Shown here piece after piece: positions 37,250-45,441 of a DNA stretch of 64,000 nt (position 1 is its first letter; every line of letters begins with the position of its first letter). The translations under genes were made by a program, and so were the position numbers. The DNA comes from Desulfitobacterium metallireducens DSM 15288 (GTDB lineage: Bacteria; Bacillota; Desulfitobacteriia; Desulfitobacteriales; Desulfitobacteriaceae). The notes below the pieces were generated by a model that ran no database searches, was not told where the DNA came from, and was given only the letters and a program-made list of their open reading frames with translations. Location of the stretch: NCBI RefSeq assembly GCF_000231405.2, contig NZ_CP007032.1, positions 806,001-870,000 on the forward strand. Direction: 5' to 3'.

Positions 37250-38161
37250 GTGTTAGACGAGAAAAATAAGCAGAGAATTATCGGAGAAGGAGCAGTTTTA
37301 CTCTCAGCGGTATGTTTTGCCATGACGTCCATGTTGATTAAAACTGCCTTTAGCTTAGATTTAAGCCCCTTACAGATCTTGGCACTCCAGTCCTGGATAG
37401 CGTCTCTCTTGCTCTTGCTATATGGCTTGATATTTAATCGTAAGATATTTGTTGTTTCAAAACGCAACGCGGTTATATTAGTGTTTCAGGGTTTAATAGG
37501 AAGTTTAGGAACGAGCCTATTTTATGCCTATGCTTTGCTTTATTTACCGGTATCTGTGGCAACCCTTTTACTCTACCTCTATCCTGTGCTGGTCTTAGGA
37601 GCAGGAGTTGTGTTTTTACATAAAAAAGTCGGATTGATGGAAAAAACCGCCTTGGCCTGCACATTTGTAGGAACGACTCTGGCCAGTGGCAGCTTTTCCG
37701 GCTTCGAAGGGATTCCTTTACTCGGTGTACTTCTGGGCATCATTGCTGCAATCACTTACGCGTTCTTTAATGTCGTAGGTGAAGTTGCTTTGCAAGAGGT
37801 TTCACCCTTAACGGCGATGGCCTATTCTCAATGGTTTTCTTCATTAGGGTTGATTTTCTATTTAAAAGGGAATATTCTTCAGTTACCTTGGTCTAACCTG
37901 GATATCTGGGGGATTGGTCTAGCCTTAGCGACTATCGCTTCTATCGTTCCCTTTTATTTAATCATGTTTGGAATTCAAAAAGTAGGGTCAGATCGAGCAT
38001 CTATTTTAAGTACCTTTGAGTTACCGGTCACGTTTGTTATGGCTGCACTTATTTTGAAGGAAATTCCAAGATTAGCTCAATGGGCTGGTGGCGGATTTGT
38101 TTTAGTTGGAATTATTTTACTTAATTGGAGGAGTTCTCATGAACGCGAACAAACAGGCTAG
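37250..38161 (+). CDS. EamA/DMT-family permease
   Basis: This 303-residue integral membrane protein has ten predicted spans in two EamA repeats, as in drug/metabolite transporters. Substrates of the family include amino acids, nucleosides and cations, and none can be assigned here. The GTG start lies 9 bases after GAGAGGAG. It overlaps the following amidohydrolase by 23 bases, which suggests coupling and perhaps a shared substrate. Confidence 0.85.
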   Translation: MLDEKNKQRIIGEGAVLLSAVCFAMTSMLIKTAFSLDLSPLQILALQSWIASLLLLLYGLIFNRKIFVVSKRNAVILVFQGLIGSLGTSLFYAYALLYLPVSVATLLLYLYPVLVLGAGVVFLHKKVGLMEKTALACTFVGTTLASGSFSGFEGIPLLGVLLGIIAAITYAFFNVVGEVALQEVSPLTAMAYSQWFSSLGLIFYLKGNILQLPWSNLDIWGIGLALATIASIVPFYLIMFGIQKVGSDRASILSTFELPVTFVMAALILKEIPRLAQWAGGGFVLVGIILLNWRSSHEREQTG

Positions 38162-39317
38162 TTTATTAGTTCAAAATGGCCGGATTAAGACTATGGCTGG
38201 GCAGGAATTTATCGGGAGTATTTGGATCGAAGAAGGTCAAATTAAGGCCCTTGGGAAAAAGCTTGAGGTGCCCGCAGAAGTTCAAAGAATTGAAGCGAAG
38301 GGAAAATGGGTGCTCCCGGGATTTATCGATGCCCATACCCATGTTGGAATTGGTGAAGAAATTTACCAAACAGAAGGGGACGATTTAAACGAAATGACGG
38401 ATCCCCTCACTCCGGAACTTCGGGCAATTGATGGAATCAACCCAGAAGATGAAGGGTTTAGAGATGCTCGTTTAGGAGGAGTAACGACTGTTTTTGCAAC
38501 ACCGGGCAGCGGCAATGTCATTGGCGGCACGGGTGTAGTGCTCAAAACGGTCGGTAATATTGTAGATCGGATGATTATCCGTGAACCTGCAGGATTGAAA
38601 GTTGCCTTTGGGGAGAATCCAAAATCCGTGTATGGTGAGCAAAAGAAAATGCCCATGACCCGGATGGGAACGGCAGGACTTCTTCGTCAAGCTCTAGTTG
38701 ATGCTCAAACCTATCTGGAAAAGTGTGAAGAAGGCAAAACAGATTTGGAAAAGAAGCCGGAGCGGGATTTGGGTTATGAAAATATCGTCCGTGTTCTAGA
38801 ACGAGAGATTCCTTTGCGGGCGCATGCTCATCGTTCAGATGATATTATGACTGCGATCCGAATTGCACAGGAGTTTGATGTTGATTTAGTCATAGAGCAT
38901 TGTACGGAAGGCCATAAGATTGCTGAGGAATTGGCTGAATATGGATATCCTGCTACAGTAGGACCGGCAATGGTTAATCGGGCCAAAGTTGAGTTAAAAG
39001 AGAAATCCTTTAAGACTCCGGGAATATTAGCACGCGCAGGGGTTAAGGTAGCCATCATAACCGACCACTCGGTAACTCCGATTGAGCGATTACCGTTATG
39101 TGCTGCTCTAGCGGTTAAAGATGGGATGGATCCAGAAGACGCATTGAAGGCGATTACGATTAACCCTGCCGAAATACTTGGAGTTGCTGATCGCGTGGGT
39201 TCCTTAGAAGTGGGTAAAGATGCAGATGTAGTGATCTGGAGTGACCATCCTTTTACGATGCAAGCGCAACCTGAGATTGTTATCATTAATGGTCAAATCG
39301 TTAAACCGGAAGGGTGA
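38139..39317 (+). CDS. Amidohydrolase (metal-dependent, imidazolonepropionase-like)
   Basis: This 392-residue member of the amidohydrolase superfamily has the N-terminal metal motif DAHTHVGIG, and histidines in RAHAHRSDD and VIEHCTEGH further along the barrel. The late aspartate is in IITDHSV, and a C-terminal LEVGKDADVVIW marks the composite beta-sandwich. The ATG at 38139 follows GGAGG by 7 bases. The substrate is unknown; hydrolysis of a cyclic amide or a dipeptide is typical. It overlaps the permease gene upstream. Confidence 0.85.
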   Translation: MNANKQASLLVQNGRIKTMAGQEFIGSIWIEEGQIKALGKKLEVPAEVQRIEAKGKWVLPGFIDAHTHVGIGEEIYQTEGDDLNEMTDPLTPELRAIDGINPEDEGFRDARLGGVTTVFATPGSGNVIGGTGVVLKTVGNIVDRMIIREPAGLKVAFGENPKSVYGEQKKMPMTRMGTAGLLRQALVDAQTYLEKCEEGKTDLEKKPERDLGYENIVRVLEREIPLRAHAHRSDDIMTAIRIAQEFDVDLVIEHCTEGHKIAEELAEYGYPATVGPAMVNRAKVELKEKSFKTPGILARAGVKVAIITDHSVTPIERLPLCAALAVKDGMDPEDALKAITINPAEILGVADRVGSLEVGKDADVVIWSDHPFTMQAQPEIVIINGQIVKPEG

Positions 39318-39321
39318 ACCG

Positions 39322-39810
39322 ATGGATTACACGTTTAAAAGTCAGAACAAAGAGGCAACGCTAAAGTTGGGACAATCTCTCGGTCATATTTTGCAAGGGG
39401 GAGACATTCTCTGTCTTGAAGGAGATTTGGGTGCGGGTAAAACGGCTTTAGCGCAAGGAATTGCAGTAGGGTTAGGACTTACGGCGGCGGTAACCAGCCC
39501 GACCTTTACTTTCATTCAGGAATATGCGACTTCGTTACAAGATAACCTTCGGCTTGTTCATATGGACCTTTATCGTTTGCAACATCCGGAAGAAGTCGAA
39601 GTGATAGGCGTTGAAGATGCGTTTCAAACGGATACCATCTGCCTTATTGAGTGGCCCAAGATTGCAGAAGATTACCTCCCCGAGGATCGCTTGGATATCC
39701 ATATTCAAGGAAGTGGAGAGGATACGCGTATTTTTACCTTCCGTTTTCAAGAAGAAAGCTGGCAGGAACGTCTTGATCGGCTTTTTTCCATTCTAAAGGA
39801 TGATCATTAG
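39322..39810 (+). CDS. tsaE: tRNA t6A biosynthesis ATPase TsaE
   Basis: This small P-loop ATPase works with TsaB-TsaD to transfer the threonylcarbamoyl group onto A37 of tRNA. Walker A is [23 protein letters not shown] is switch-like and HMDLYRL is conserved. The ATG at 39322 gives 162 residues, and GGAAGGG lies just upstream. It starts the tsaE-tsaB-rimI-tsaD operon, a standard arrangement in Firmicutes. Confidence 0.94.
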   Translation: MDYTFKSQNKEATLKLGQSLGHILQGGDILCLEGDLGAGKTALAQGIAVGLGLTAAVTSPTFTFIQEYATSLQDNLRLVHMDLYRLQHPEEVEVIGVEDAFQTDTICLIEWPKIAEDYLPEDRLDIHIQGSGEDTRIFTFRFQEESWQERLDRLFSILKDDH

Positions 39811-39829
39811 GGAGAGGTTAGGATAAACG

Positions 39830-40552
39830 ATGAAGTATCTCACGATTGACACAACGACAAAAGTCACTGCACTGGGGTTAGGAGAAGAGGGGCGACTTGT
39901 TGCTGAAGGCTTTTTGCATACCACGAAGACGCATTCTGAACGGTTGATACCCATGCTGGACCAATTACTAGGAGCAGCGGCTTGGAAACTTCGAGATATA
40001 GATTTTATCGGAGTTGTGCGCGGACCAGGTTCATTTACAGGGATTCGTATTGGAATTGCCTCAGCCCAAGGTTTAAGTGAAGTTCTTAACGTTCCATTAA
40101 TCGGGGTACTCTCTTTGGATGCTCTGGCTTGGGCTGGCTATGGACGAAGTGAAGCGATCGTTCCGATTCTTGATGCACGTAAAAATGAATGGTACACGGC
40201 CGGGTATTATTGGGATGGATCGTCTCAAAGACCGGGCTGTCGGGTCCAACCCCATGCAATTGAACCCCAGCGCTGGCTAGAAGAATGTGCCCGCTTGGAT
40301 TGCCCGGTCCTATTTGTCGGCGATGCGGTTTCTCGCTACAAGGAACTGATTTCAGAAAAATTAGGAGAGCGTGCTGTACTCCTTCCCGATTATTTAGCTT
40401 TGCCTAGAGGTGCTTTTGCTGTTCAGGAGGTTTGGAAACGCTGGAGAGAGGAAGTTCAAGGAGAAAGCGTAGAGCCTTATTATCTTCGGCTTTCCGAAGC
40501 TGAAGTAACCTGGGCCAAAAAAGAGGAGGCGCGTCTTAAAAACAATGGATAG
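39830..40552 (+). CDS. tsaB: tRNA t6A biosynthesis protein TsaB
   Basis: This ASKHA-fold partner of TsaD is 240 residues. It starts MKYLTIDTTTKVTALGL and contains RGPGSFTGIRIGIASAQGL, the family hallmark, and ILDARKNEWYTA. It overlaps rimI by 8 bases. Confidence 0.94.
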   Translation: MKYLTIDTTTKVTALGLGEEGRLVAEGFLHTTKTHSERLIPMLDQLLGAAAWKLRDIDFIGVVRGPGSFTGIRIGIASAQGLSEVLNVPLIGVLSLDALAWAGYGRSEAIVPILDARKNEWYTAGYYWDGSSQRPGCRVQPHAIEPQRWLEECARLDCPVLFVGDAVSRYKELISEKLGERAVLLPDYLALPRGAFAVQEVWKRWREEVQGESVEPYYLRLSEAEVTWAKKEEARLKNNG

Positions 40553-41042
40553 CATCGGGATAAGTGGAGAACCGTTTGCGCAGGCCATTGTTCGTCTGAT
40601 GAAGGAAGATGACCTTGAGCGCATCATGAAGATTGAGCATGCGTCTTTTCCAACGCCGTGGTCGCCTCAAGCTTTTATAACGGAATTGACGGAAAATGAA
40701 TACGCCCGCTATTTTTGCCTCGAAATAGGCGAGAAAGTTATCGGCTATATGGGTTTATGGTTTATTTTAGAAGAGGGGCATATTACAAATGTCGCGATTG
40801 CTCCTGAATTTCGGGGGCAACGTTTCGGAGAACTCTTGATGCGTTCGGTTATGCAGCGAATGCAAGTTGAGGGAATGGAACGGATGACATTAGAGGTTAG
40901 AGCGAGTAATTATACAGCACAGAGACTCTATGAGCGCTTAGGTTTTGTGCTGGCTGGAAGAAGAAAAGGATACTACTCCGATAATCGGGAGGATGCCCTA
41001 ATTATGTGGGTTGAGCTCGATTCAATGGGAGCTAAGGGCTAG
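40545..41042 (+). CDS. rimI: Ribosomal-protein-alanine N-acetyltransferase RimI
   Basis: This GNAT acetyltransferase of 165 residues acetylates the N-terminus of ribosomal protein S18 in characterised species. The CoA loop is APEFRGQRFGELLM, with LEVRASNYTAQRLYERLGF near the C-terminus. The ATG overlaps tsaB. Its place between tsaB and tsaD is common in Firmicutes. Confidence 0.92.
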   Translation: MDSIGISGEPFAQAIVRLMKEDDLERIMKIEHASFPTPWSPQAFITELTENEYARYFCLEIGEKVIGYMGLWFILEEGHITNVAIAPEFRGQRFGELLMRSVMQRMQVEGMERMTLEVRASNYTAQRLYERLGFVLAGRRKGYYSDNREDALIMWVELDSMGAKG

Positions 41043-41045
41043 GAG

Positions 41046-42074
41046 GTGAGTCTAATCGCGAATTCAGATGTTCTAATTTTAGGTGTAGAATCAAGCTGTG
41101 ATGAGACTTCGGCCGCAGTTCTTCGGAATGGGCAGGAGTTATTAAGCCACATCATTTCCTCTCAGATTAGTACCCACCAAAAATATGGCGGTGTTGTCCC
41201 GGAAATTGCTTCTAGGGAGCATCTTTTGCATTTCCGAGGGGTTGTACGGCAAACCTTAACTGAGGCCGGAGTCAATTTTTCCGATCTTTCAGGGATCGCT
41301 GTGACCTATGGTCCGGGATTGGTCGGGTCTTTATTGGTTGGAGTTGCAGGGGCAAAGGCGATGGCCTATGCTGCAGGGTTGCCCTTGATAGGGATTAACC
41401 ATCTGGAGGGGCATATTTATGCTAATTTCCTTAATACCCCGGATTTGACCTTTCCGTTACTGGCCTTGCTCGTTTCTGGCGGACATACCCATCTCGTTTA
41501 TTTTGAAGGCCATGGACATTTTCAAGTGCTGGGGCATACCCGAGATGATGCAGCAGGGGAGGCTCTCGATAAAATTGCACGTGCGTTGGGGTTAGGGTAT
41601 CCTGGCGGACCTCAAATTCAAAAGGCTTCTTTATCAGGGAATCCGCATGCTTTCGAATTCCCCCGGGCAATGTTGGAACCCGGAAGCTTGGATTTTAGCT
41701 TCAGCGGGATGAAATCAGCAGTTCTCAACACGTTGAATTCAGCGCGAATGAAAGGTGTTGAACTGAGTGTGCCCGATCTTGCAGCCTCCTTTCAGCAAGC
41801 TGTAGTCGATGTGCTCGTTCGGAAAGCCTTACTGGCTTTAGAGCGGACCGGTGCTAAGACGCTTGTGCTTGCTGGTGGAGTTGCCGCCAATGCGTTATTA
41901 AGAGAACGTCTGACTGCAGAGCTTCTGACAAAAGAGATTCGCTTTGTGTATCCGCCTCCAATTTTATGTACGGATAATGGGGCAATGATTGCAACAGCAG
42001 GCTATTATCATTATCTCGTTCGTGATTTTGCGCCTTGGAATCTTAATGCTATCCCCGGATTGAATTTAGTTTAA
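41046..42074 (+). CDS. tsaD: tRNA N6-threonylcarbamoyladenosine synthase TsaD
   Basis: This metalloprotein catalyses the final step of t6A formation. Metal-binding histidines are in ASREHLLHF and GGVVPEIA precedes them; GVESSCDETSAAV, SGGHTHLVY and AGGVAANALLRERL are present. It is 342 residues, a normal length. The start is uncertain: GTG at 41046 has AAGGG 7 bases upstream, but the perfect AGGAGG (41041-41046) overlaps it and would instead serve an in-frame ATC at 41055. A terminator follows at once. Confidence 0.94.
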   Translation: MSLIANSDVLILGVESSCDETSAAVLRNGQELLSHIISSQISTHQKYGGVVPEIASREHLLHFRGVVRQTLTEAGVNFSDLSGIAVTYGPGLVGSLLVGVAGAKAMAYAAGLPLIGINHLEGHIYANFLNTPDLTFPLLALLVSGGHTHLVYFEGHGHFQVLGHTRDDAAGEALDKIARALGLGYPGGPQIQKASLSGNPHAFEFPRAMLEPGSLDFSFSGMKSAVLNTLNSARMKGVELSVPDLAASFQQAVVDVLVRKALLALERTGAKTLVLAGGVAANALLRERLTAELLTKEIRFVYPPPILCTDNGAMIATAGYYHYLVRDFAPWNLNAIPGLNLV

Positions 42075-42097
42075 GAATAGGTAATTGGAGATTACGT

Positions 42098-42147
42098 AAG
42101 AATCGGCATACCCAATGACATTGAATTGGGTATGCCGATTCTTTTGT
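42098..42147 (+). terminator. Terminator of the tsa operon, perfect 19-bp stem
   Basis: AAGAATCGGCATACCCAAT pairs fully with its complement at 42125-42143, with an 8-base loop and a T-rich tail. Confidence 0.93.
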
Positions 42148-42201
42148 TTTGCAGAGTTTTGGGTAAGGGGCTAGGACTTTCGGGAAAGGGTAAACGTGTT
42201 C

Positions 42202-42376
42202 TGTGGATAGAAAAAGCTGTGGATAATGTGGATAAGTCTGTGAATAACTGAAAAAAGCGAGTTTGAGGCGTTTACTCACAAGTGGGGATAAGCGGATAAC
42301 TTTATGCACAGGGGCTGTGGATAATGTGGATAAGTAGGCGGAATACTGTTTTCTTAGCAATATGCCTTGGGGATAA
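42202..42376. promoter_or_regulatory. Cluster of DnaA boxes
   Basis: Six sites match TTATNCACA exactly. Five are in reverse orientation (42218-42226, 42227-42235, 42239-42247, 42316-42324, 42325-42333) and one is forward (42302-42310). One-mismatch sites lie at 42202-42210, 42272-42280, 42283-42291 and 42368-42376. A 22-base unit with two abutting boxes is repeated at 42216-42237 and 42314-42335. There is no gene here. This is a DnaA-binding regulatory locus rather than the replication origin, since dnaA/dnaN are absent. Confidence 0.88.
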
Positions 42377-42512
42377 CTTCAACCGAACACGTGTTATCCC
42401 AGCGGCTAAGAAGTTAGGTTAAAAAGTTATTTGGACAAGAGAAGGAATTTTCGAGGTCATGCCGAAAATTTATATTTGTAAGAGATTGAATTTTGAAAAA
42501 AGTGGTGATTTT

Positions 42513-43103
42513 ATGCACACTAAACGTGCGGCTCGCGAAATCGCTTTAGGTCTGCGGTCTGTGCTTACGAGGGAAGAACATGAAGAAAAAAGTCGAAAAA
42601 TTCACTCAATTATTACTGCACTGGAAGAATTTCAGAAAGCAAGGACGGTTATGTCCTTTCTGAATTTTAGGGATGAAGTGGATACAACCTTACTTGCTGA
42701 GAAGATTATAGAATCCGGAAAACATTTAATTTTGCCTCGTTGCGCACCTGAAGGCGTTTTAATACCTGCAGAAATCAACGATCTTAGGATAGATATCGAA
42801 CCTGGAAAATGGGGAATTAGAGAGCCGAAAAAAGAGAACTTAGTGACGGCTAATCCAGAGGATATCGACCTTATCCTTATTCCGGGAGCAGCTTTTGATC
42901 GGCAGGGCAATCGATTGGGTTATGGAGGCGGATATTACGATCGTTTCTTAAATCGACTGCGTCCTGAAACGCCCAAAATTGCACTTGCTTTTGCATGCCA
43001 AATTTTACCGGAAGTTCCGGTTGATCCGTATGATTTAAGGATAGATGCGCTTGTTACGGAGGAAGGAATTCTCTGGTTTAAATCATCATCTTATCAAACA
43101 TAA
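42513..43103 (+). CDS. 5-formyltetrahydrofolate cyclo-ligase
   Basis: This enzyme converts 5-formyl-THF to 5,10-methenyl-THF with ATP. The C-terminal GYGGGYYDRFL motif and LILIPGAAFDRQGNRLG are diagnostic. I prefer the ATG at 42513 (196 residues; N-terminus HTKRAAREIALGLR fits the family). An upstream ATG at 42459 would add 18 residues unlike the family. The gene lies between a DnaA-box cluster and the formate dehydrogenase operon, a plausible one-carbon link. Confidence 0.9.
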   Translation: MHTKRAAREIALGLRSVLTREEHEEKSRKIHSIITALEEFQKARTVMSFLNFRDEVDTTLLAEKIIESGKHLILPRCAPEGVLIPAEINDLRIDIEPGKWGIREPKKENLVTANPEDIDLILIPGAAFDRQGNRLGYGGGYYDRFLNRLRPETPKIALAFACQILPEVPVDPYDLRIDALVTEEGILWFKSSSYQT

Positions 43104-43138
43104 ATTTACAATACGTAACTGCAAAGGGAGGGAAATGA

Positions 43139-43621
43139 ATGGGTGTGGAGTGTAAAGATCTCGTGGATCCAAAAGAGGAGAAACTCGACCAAGTGATCGC
43201 ACAGTACAAATCAGAGAAGGGTGCTTTGATTCCGGTGCTTCAACAGGCCCAGGCTATTTACGGTTATCTGCCTGAACATGTCTTAAAACGCGTTAGTCGT
43301 GTGTTGAAAATCCCAATTGCTAGAATTTACGGCGTGGTTACTTTTTATGCCCAATTTCGATTAGCTCCGATGGGACGTAATGTGGTCAGTATCTGCTTAG
43401 GTACAGCCTGCCACGTTCGTGGGGGGGCCAAAGTGTTGGACAGGATCGAAGATGAACTTAAGGTCAAAGACGGGGAAACAACGGAAGATGGACGGTATAC
43501 TCTGGAAATCGTGAATTGCATGGGAGCATGCGGTTTAGCACCTGTCATCGCGGTGAATGGAGAAGTTCATGGGCGTTTAATCCCAGAGCAAATTCCTAAA
43601 ATCCTCGCGAAGTATGAGTAG
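43139..43621 (+). CDS. NuoE/HydC-like [2Fe-2S] subunit of formate dehydrogenase
   Basis: This 160-residue thioredoxin-fold ferredoxin subunit has the NuoE cysteine pattern: CLGTACHVRGG, then CMGACGLAP about 37 residues later. The N-terminal helical part (ALIPVLQQAQAIYGYLP) is typical. With the next two genes it forms an NAD(P)-linked soluble formate dehydrogenase. GGGAGGG lies 6 bases before the ATG. Confidence 0.92.
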   Translation: MGVECKDLVDPKEEKLDQVIAQYKSEKGALIPVLQQAQAIYGYLPEHVLKRVSRVLKIPIARIYGVVTFYAQFRLAPMGRNVVSICLGTACHVRGGAKVLDRIEDELKVKDGETTEDGRYTLEIVNCMGACGLAPVIAVNGEVHGRLIPEQIPKILAKYE

Positions 43622-43633
43622 GGAGGAGAAGGA

Positions 43634-45424
43634 ATGATGACTAAGAAAAAAGTATTGGTTTGTGCAGGGACAGGGTGTGCCTCGTCGGGAGCACGTCAAA
43701 TTGTTGATTTACTCAATCAGGAGATTTCTCAGCAGGGATTAGCGGATCAAGTCGAGATTGTTCCAACGGGGTGTCACGGTTTCTGCGAACAAGGGCCTAC
43801 TTTAATTATTGAGCCCGAACAGACGTTGTACACTTTGGTCAAGCCGGATGATGTTCCTGAAATTGTAAAAAAAGAGTTCGCTCAGGATGAACGAGTAGAG
43901 AGATTGCTTTATGTTGATCCTCTGACTGGGCAACACGCAACAACCTTTGCTACAACGCAATTTTTTGCCAAGCAAAATCGGATTGTTCTTAAAAATTGCG
44001 GTTTTATTGATCCAACGAAAATTGAGGACTATCTATCCAATGAGGGTTATGAGGGCTTCAAAAAAGCGCTTCAGCAAATGACTCCAGAACAAGTCATTGA
44101 AGAAGTTAAAGCAGCAGGTTTGAGAGGACGCGGGGGCGCAGGCTTCCCGACGGGTTTGAAATGGAGTTTCTGTAAAGATGCTGCAGGTGATAAAAAGTAT
44201 GTTATCTGTAATGCCGACGAAGGTGACCCTGGGGCTTTTATGGATCGGGGGGTCTTAGAAGGAGACCCCCACTCTGTTATTGAGGGGATGCTCATTGGAG
44301 CGTATGCTATCGGTGCGGATGAAGGATACGTCTATTGTCGTGCAGAATATCCGCTCGCGATTAAAAATCTGGGGATCGCGATTAAACAAGCCGAAGAATC
44401 AGGATATCTTGGCGATAATATATTAGGAACTAAGTTTAATTTTCACTTAAAGATTCGCGAAGGAGCAGGAGCATTTGTTTGTGGCGAAGAGACTGCACTC
44501 ATGGCTTCAATTGAAGGTAAGCGCGGAATGCCAAGGGTTAGACCTCCTTTCCCAGCACAAAGCGGCTTGTGGGGTAAACCAACCAATATCAATAATGTGG
44601 AAACCTGGTCGAATGTTCCTCACATTTTAAGGCATGGCGCCAAATGGTATGCTCAAAACGGAACGGAAAAAAGTAAAGGAACCAAAATTTTTGCCTTAAC
44701 AGGTAAAGTCAATAATACAGGCTTGGTCGAAGTTCCAATGGGTATGACCTTACGGGAAATCATTTTCGACATCGGCGGCGGAATTCAGAATGGCAAGAAA
44801 TTTAAGGCAGTTCAGATCGGTGGACCTTCAGGTGGTTGTTTACCCGAAGAAATGTTAGATTTACCGGTCGATTATGATACTTTAACCAAGGCCGGAGCCA
44901 TGGTGGGCTCAGGTGGATTAGTTATTATGGACGAAACCACGTGCATGGTCGATATTGCTCGCTTCTTCTTAAACTTCTCCCAAAGTGAATCATGCGGAAA
45001 ATGTACCCCTTGTCGCGAAGGCAATAAACGCATGTGGGAAATTCTCGACCGGATTACGCGTGGAGAAGGAAAAGAAGAAGATTTGGATACTTTGGAACAA
45101 TTGGCTTTGACCGTAAAGGAAACGTCGCTCTGTGGTTTAGGGCAAAATGCCCCAAATCCGGTCTTAGCGACTCTGAAATATTTCCGAGCTGAGTTTGAAG
45201 CACATATCCGTGATAAGAAGTGTCCTGCACATGCTTGCAAGGCTCTCTTAGATTATTCAATCGATCCCGAAAAATGTAAGAAGTGTGGACTTTGTTCTAA
45301 GAATTGCCCTGCCAAATGTATCACTGGAGATAAAGATACCCCTTATGTTATCGACAATAAGGCCTGTATTCGTTGCGGAACCTGTTTGGAAAAATGTAAA
45401 TTTGGGGCAGTGATGCAAGCATAG
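43634..45424 (+). CDS. NuoF/HydB-like NADH-binding flavin subunit
   Basis: This 596-residue diaphorase subunit has an N-terminal [2Fe-2S] thioredoxin-like part (CAGTGCASSGA and PTGCHGFCEQG), the FMN/NADH domain (GLRGRGGAGFPTGLKW, ADEGDPGAFMD), the 4Fe-4S motif SCGKCTPCREG and a C-terminal pair of ferredoxin clusters (CKKCGLCSKNCP, CIRCGTCLEKC). This layout occurs in electron-bifurcating hydrogenases and formate dehydrogenases, so ferredoxin as a second partner is possible. It links FdhA to NAD(H). The start is ATG 43634 or 43637. Confidence 0.93.
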   Translation: MMTKKKVLVCAGTGCASSGARQIVDLLNQEISQQGLADQVEIVPTGCHGFCEQGPTLIIEPEQTLYTLVKPDDVPEIVKKEFAQDERVERLLYVDPLTGQHATTFATTQFFAKQNRIVLKNCGFIDPTKIEDYLSNEGYEGFKKALQQMTPEQVIEEVKAAGLRGRGGAGFPTGLKWSFCKDAAGDKKYVICNADEGDPGAFMDRGVLEGDPHSVIEGMLIGAYAIGADEGYVYCRAEYPLAIKNLGIAIKQAEESGYLGDNILGTKFNFHLKIREGAGAFVCGEETALMASIEGKRGMPRVRPPFPAQSGLWGKPTNINNVETWSNVPHILRHGAKWYAQNGTEKSKGTKIFALTGKVNNTGLVEVPMGMTLREIIFDIGGGIQNGKKFKAVQIGGPSGGCLPEEMLDLPVDYDTLTKAGAMVGSGGLVIMDETTCMVDIARFFLNFSQSESCGKCTPCREGNKRMWEILDRITRGEGKEEDLDTLEQLALTVKETSLCGLGQNAPNPVLATLKYFRAEFEAHIRDKKCPAHACKALLDYSIDPEKCKKCGLCSKNCPAKCITGDKDTPYVIDNKACIRCGTCLEKCKFGAVMQA

Positions 45425-45441
45425 AGAGAGGAGTGAAATCC

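Noticed and set aside
38828-39286. Minus-strand ORF of 152 codons inside the amidohydrolase gene
   Set aside because: The plus-strand frame carries the conserved amidohydrolase motifs; the antisense frame resembles no family.
42202-42376. Chromosomal replication origin
   Set aside because: dnaA, dnaN, rpmH and gidA-type neighbours are absent and no clear AT-rich unwinding element is seen. A DnaA-titrating cluster fits better.
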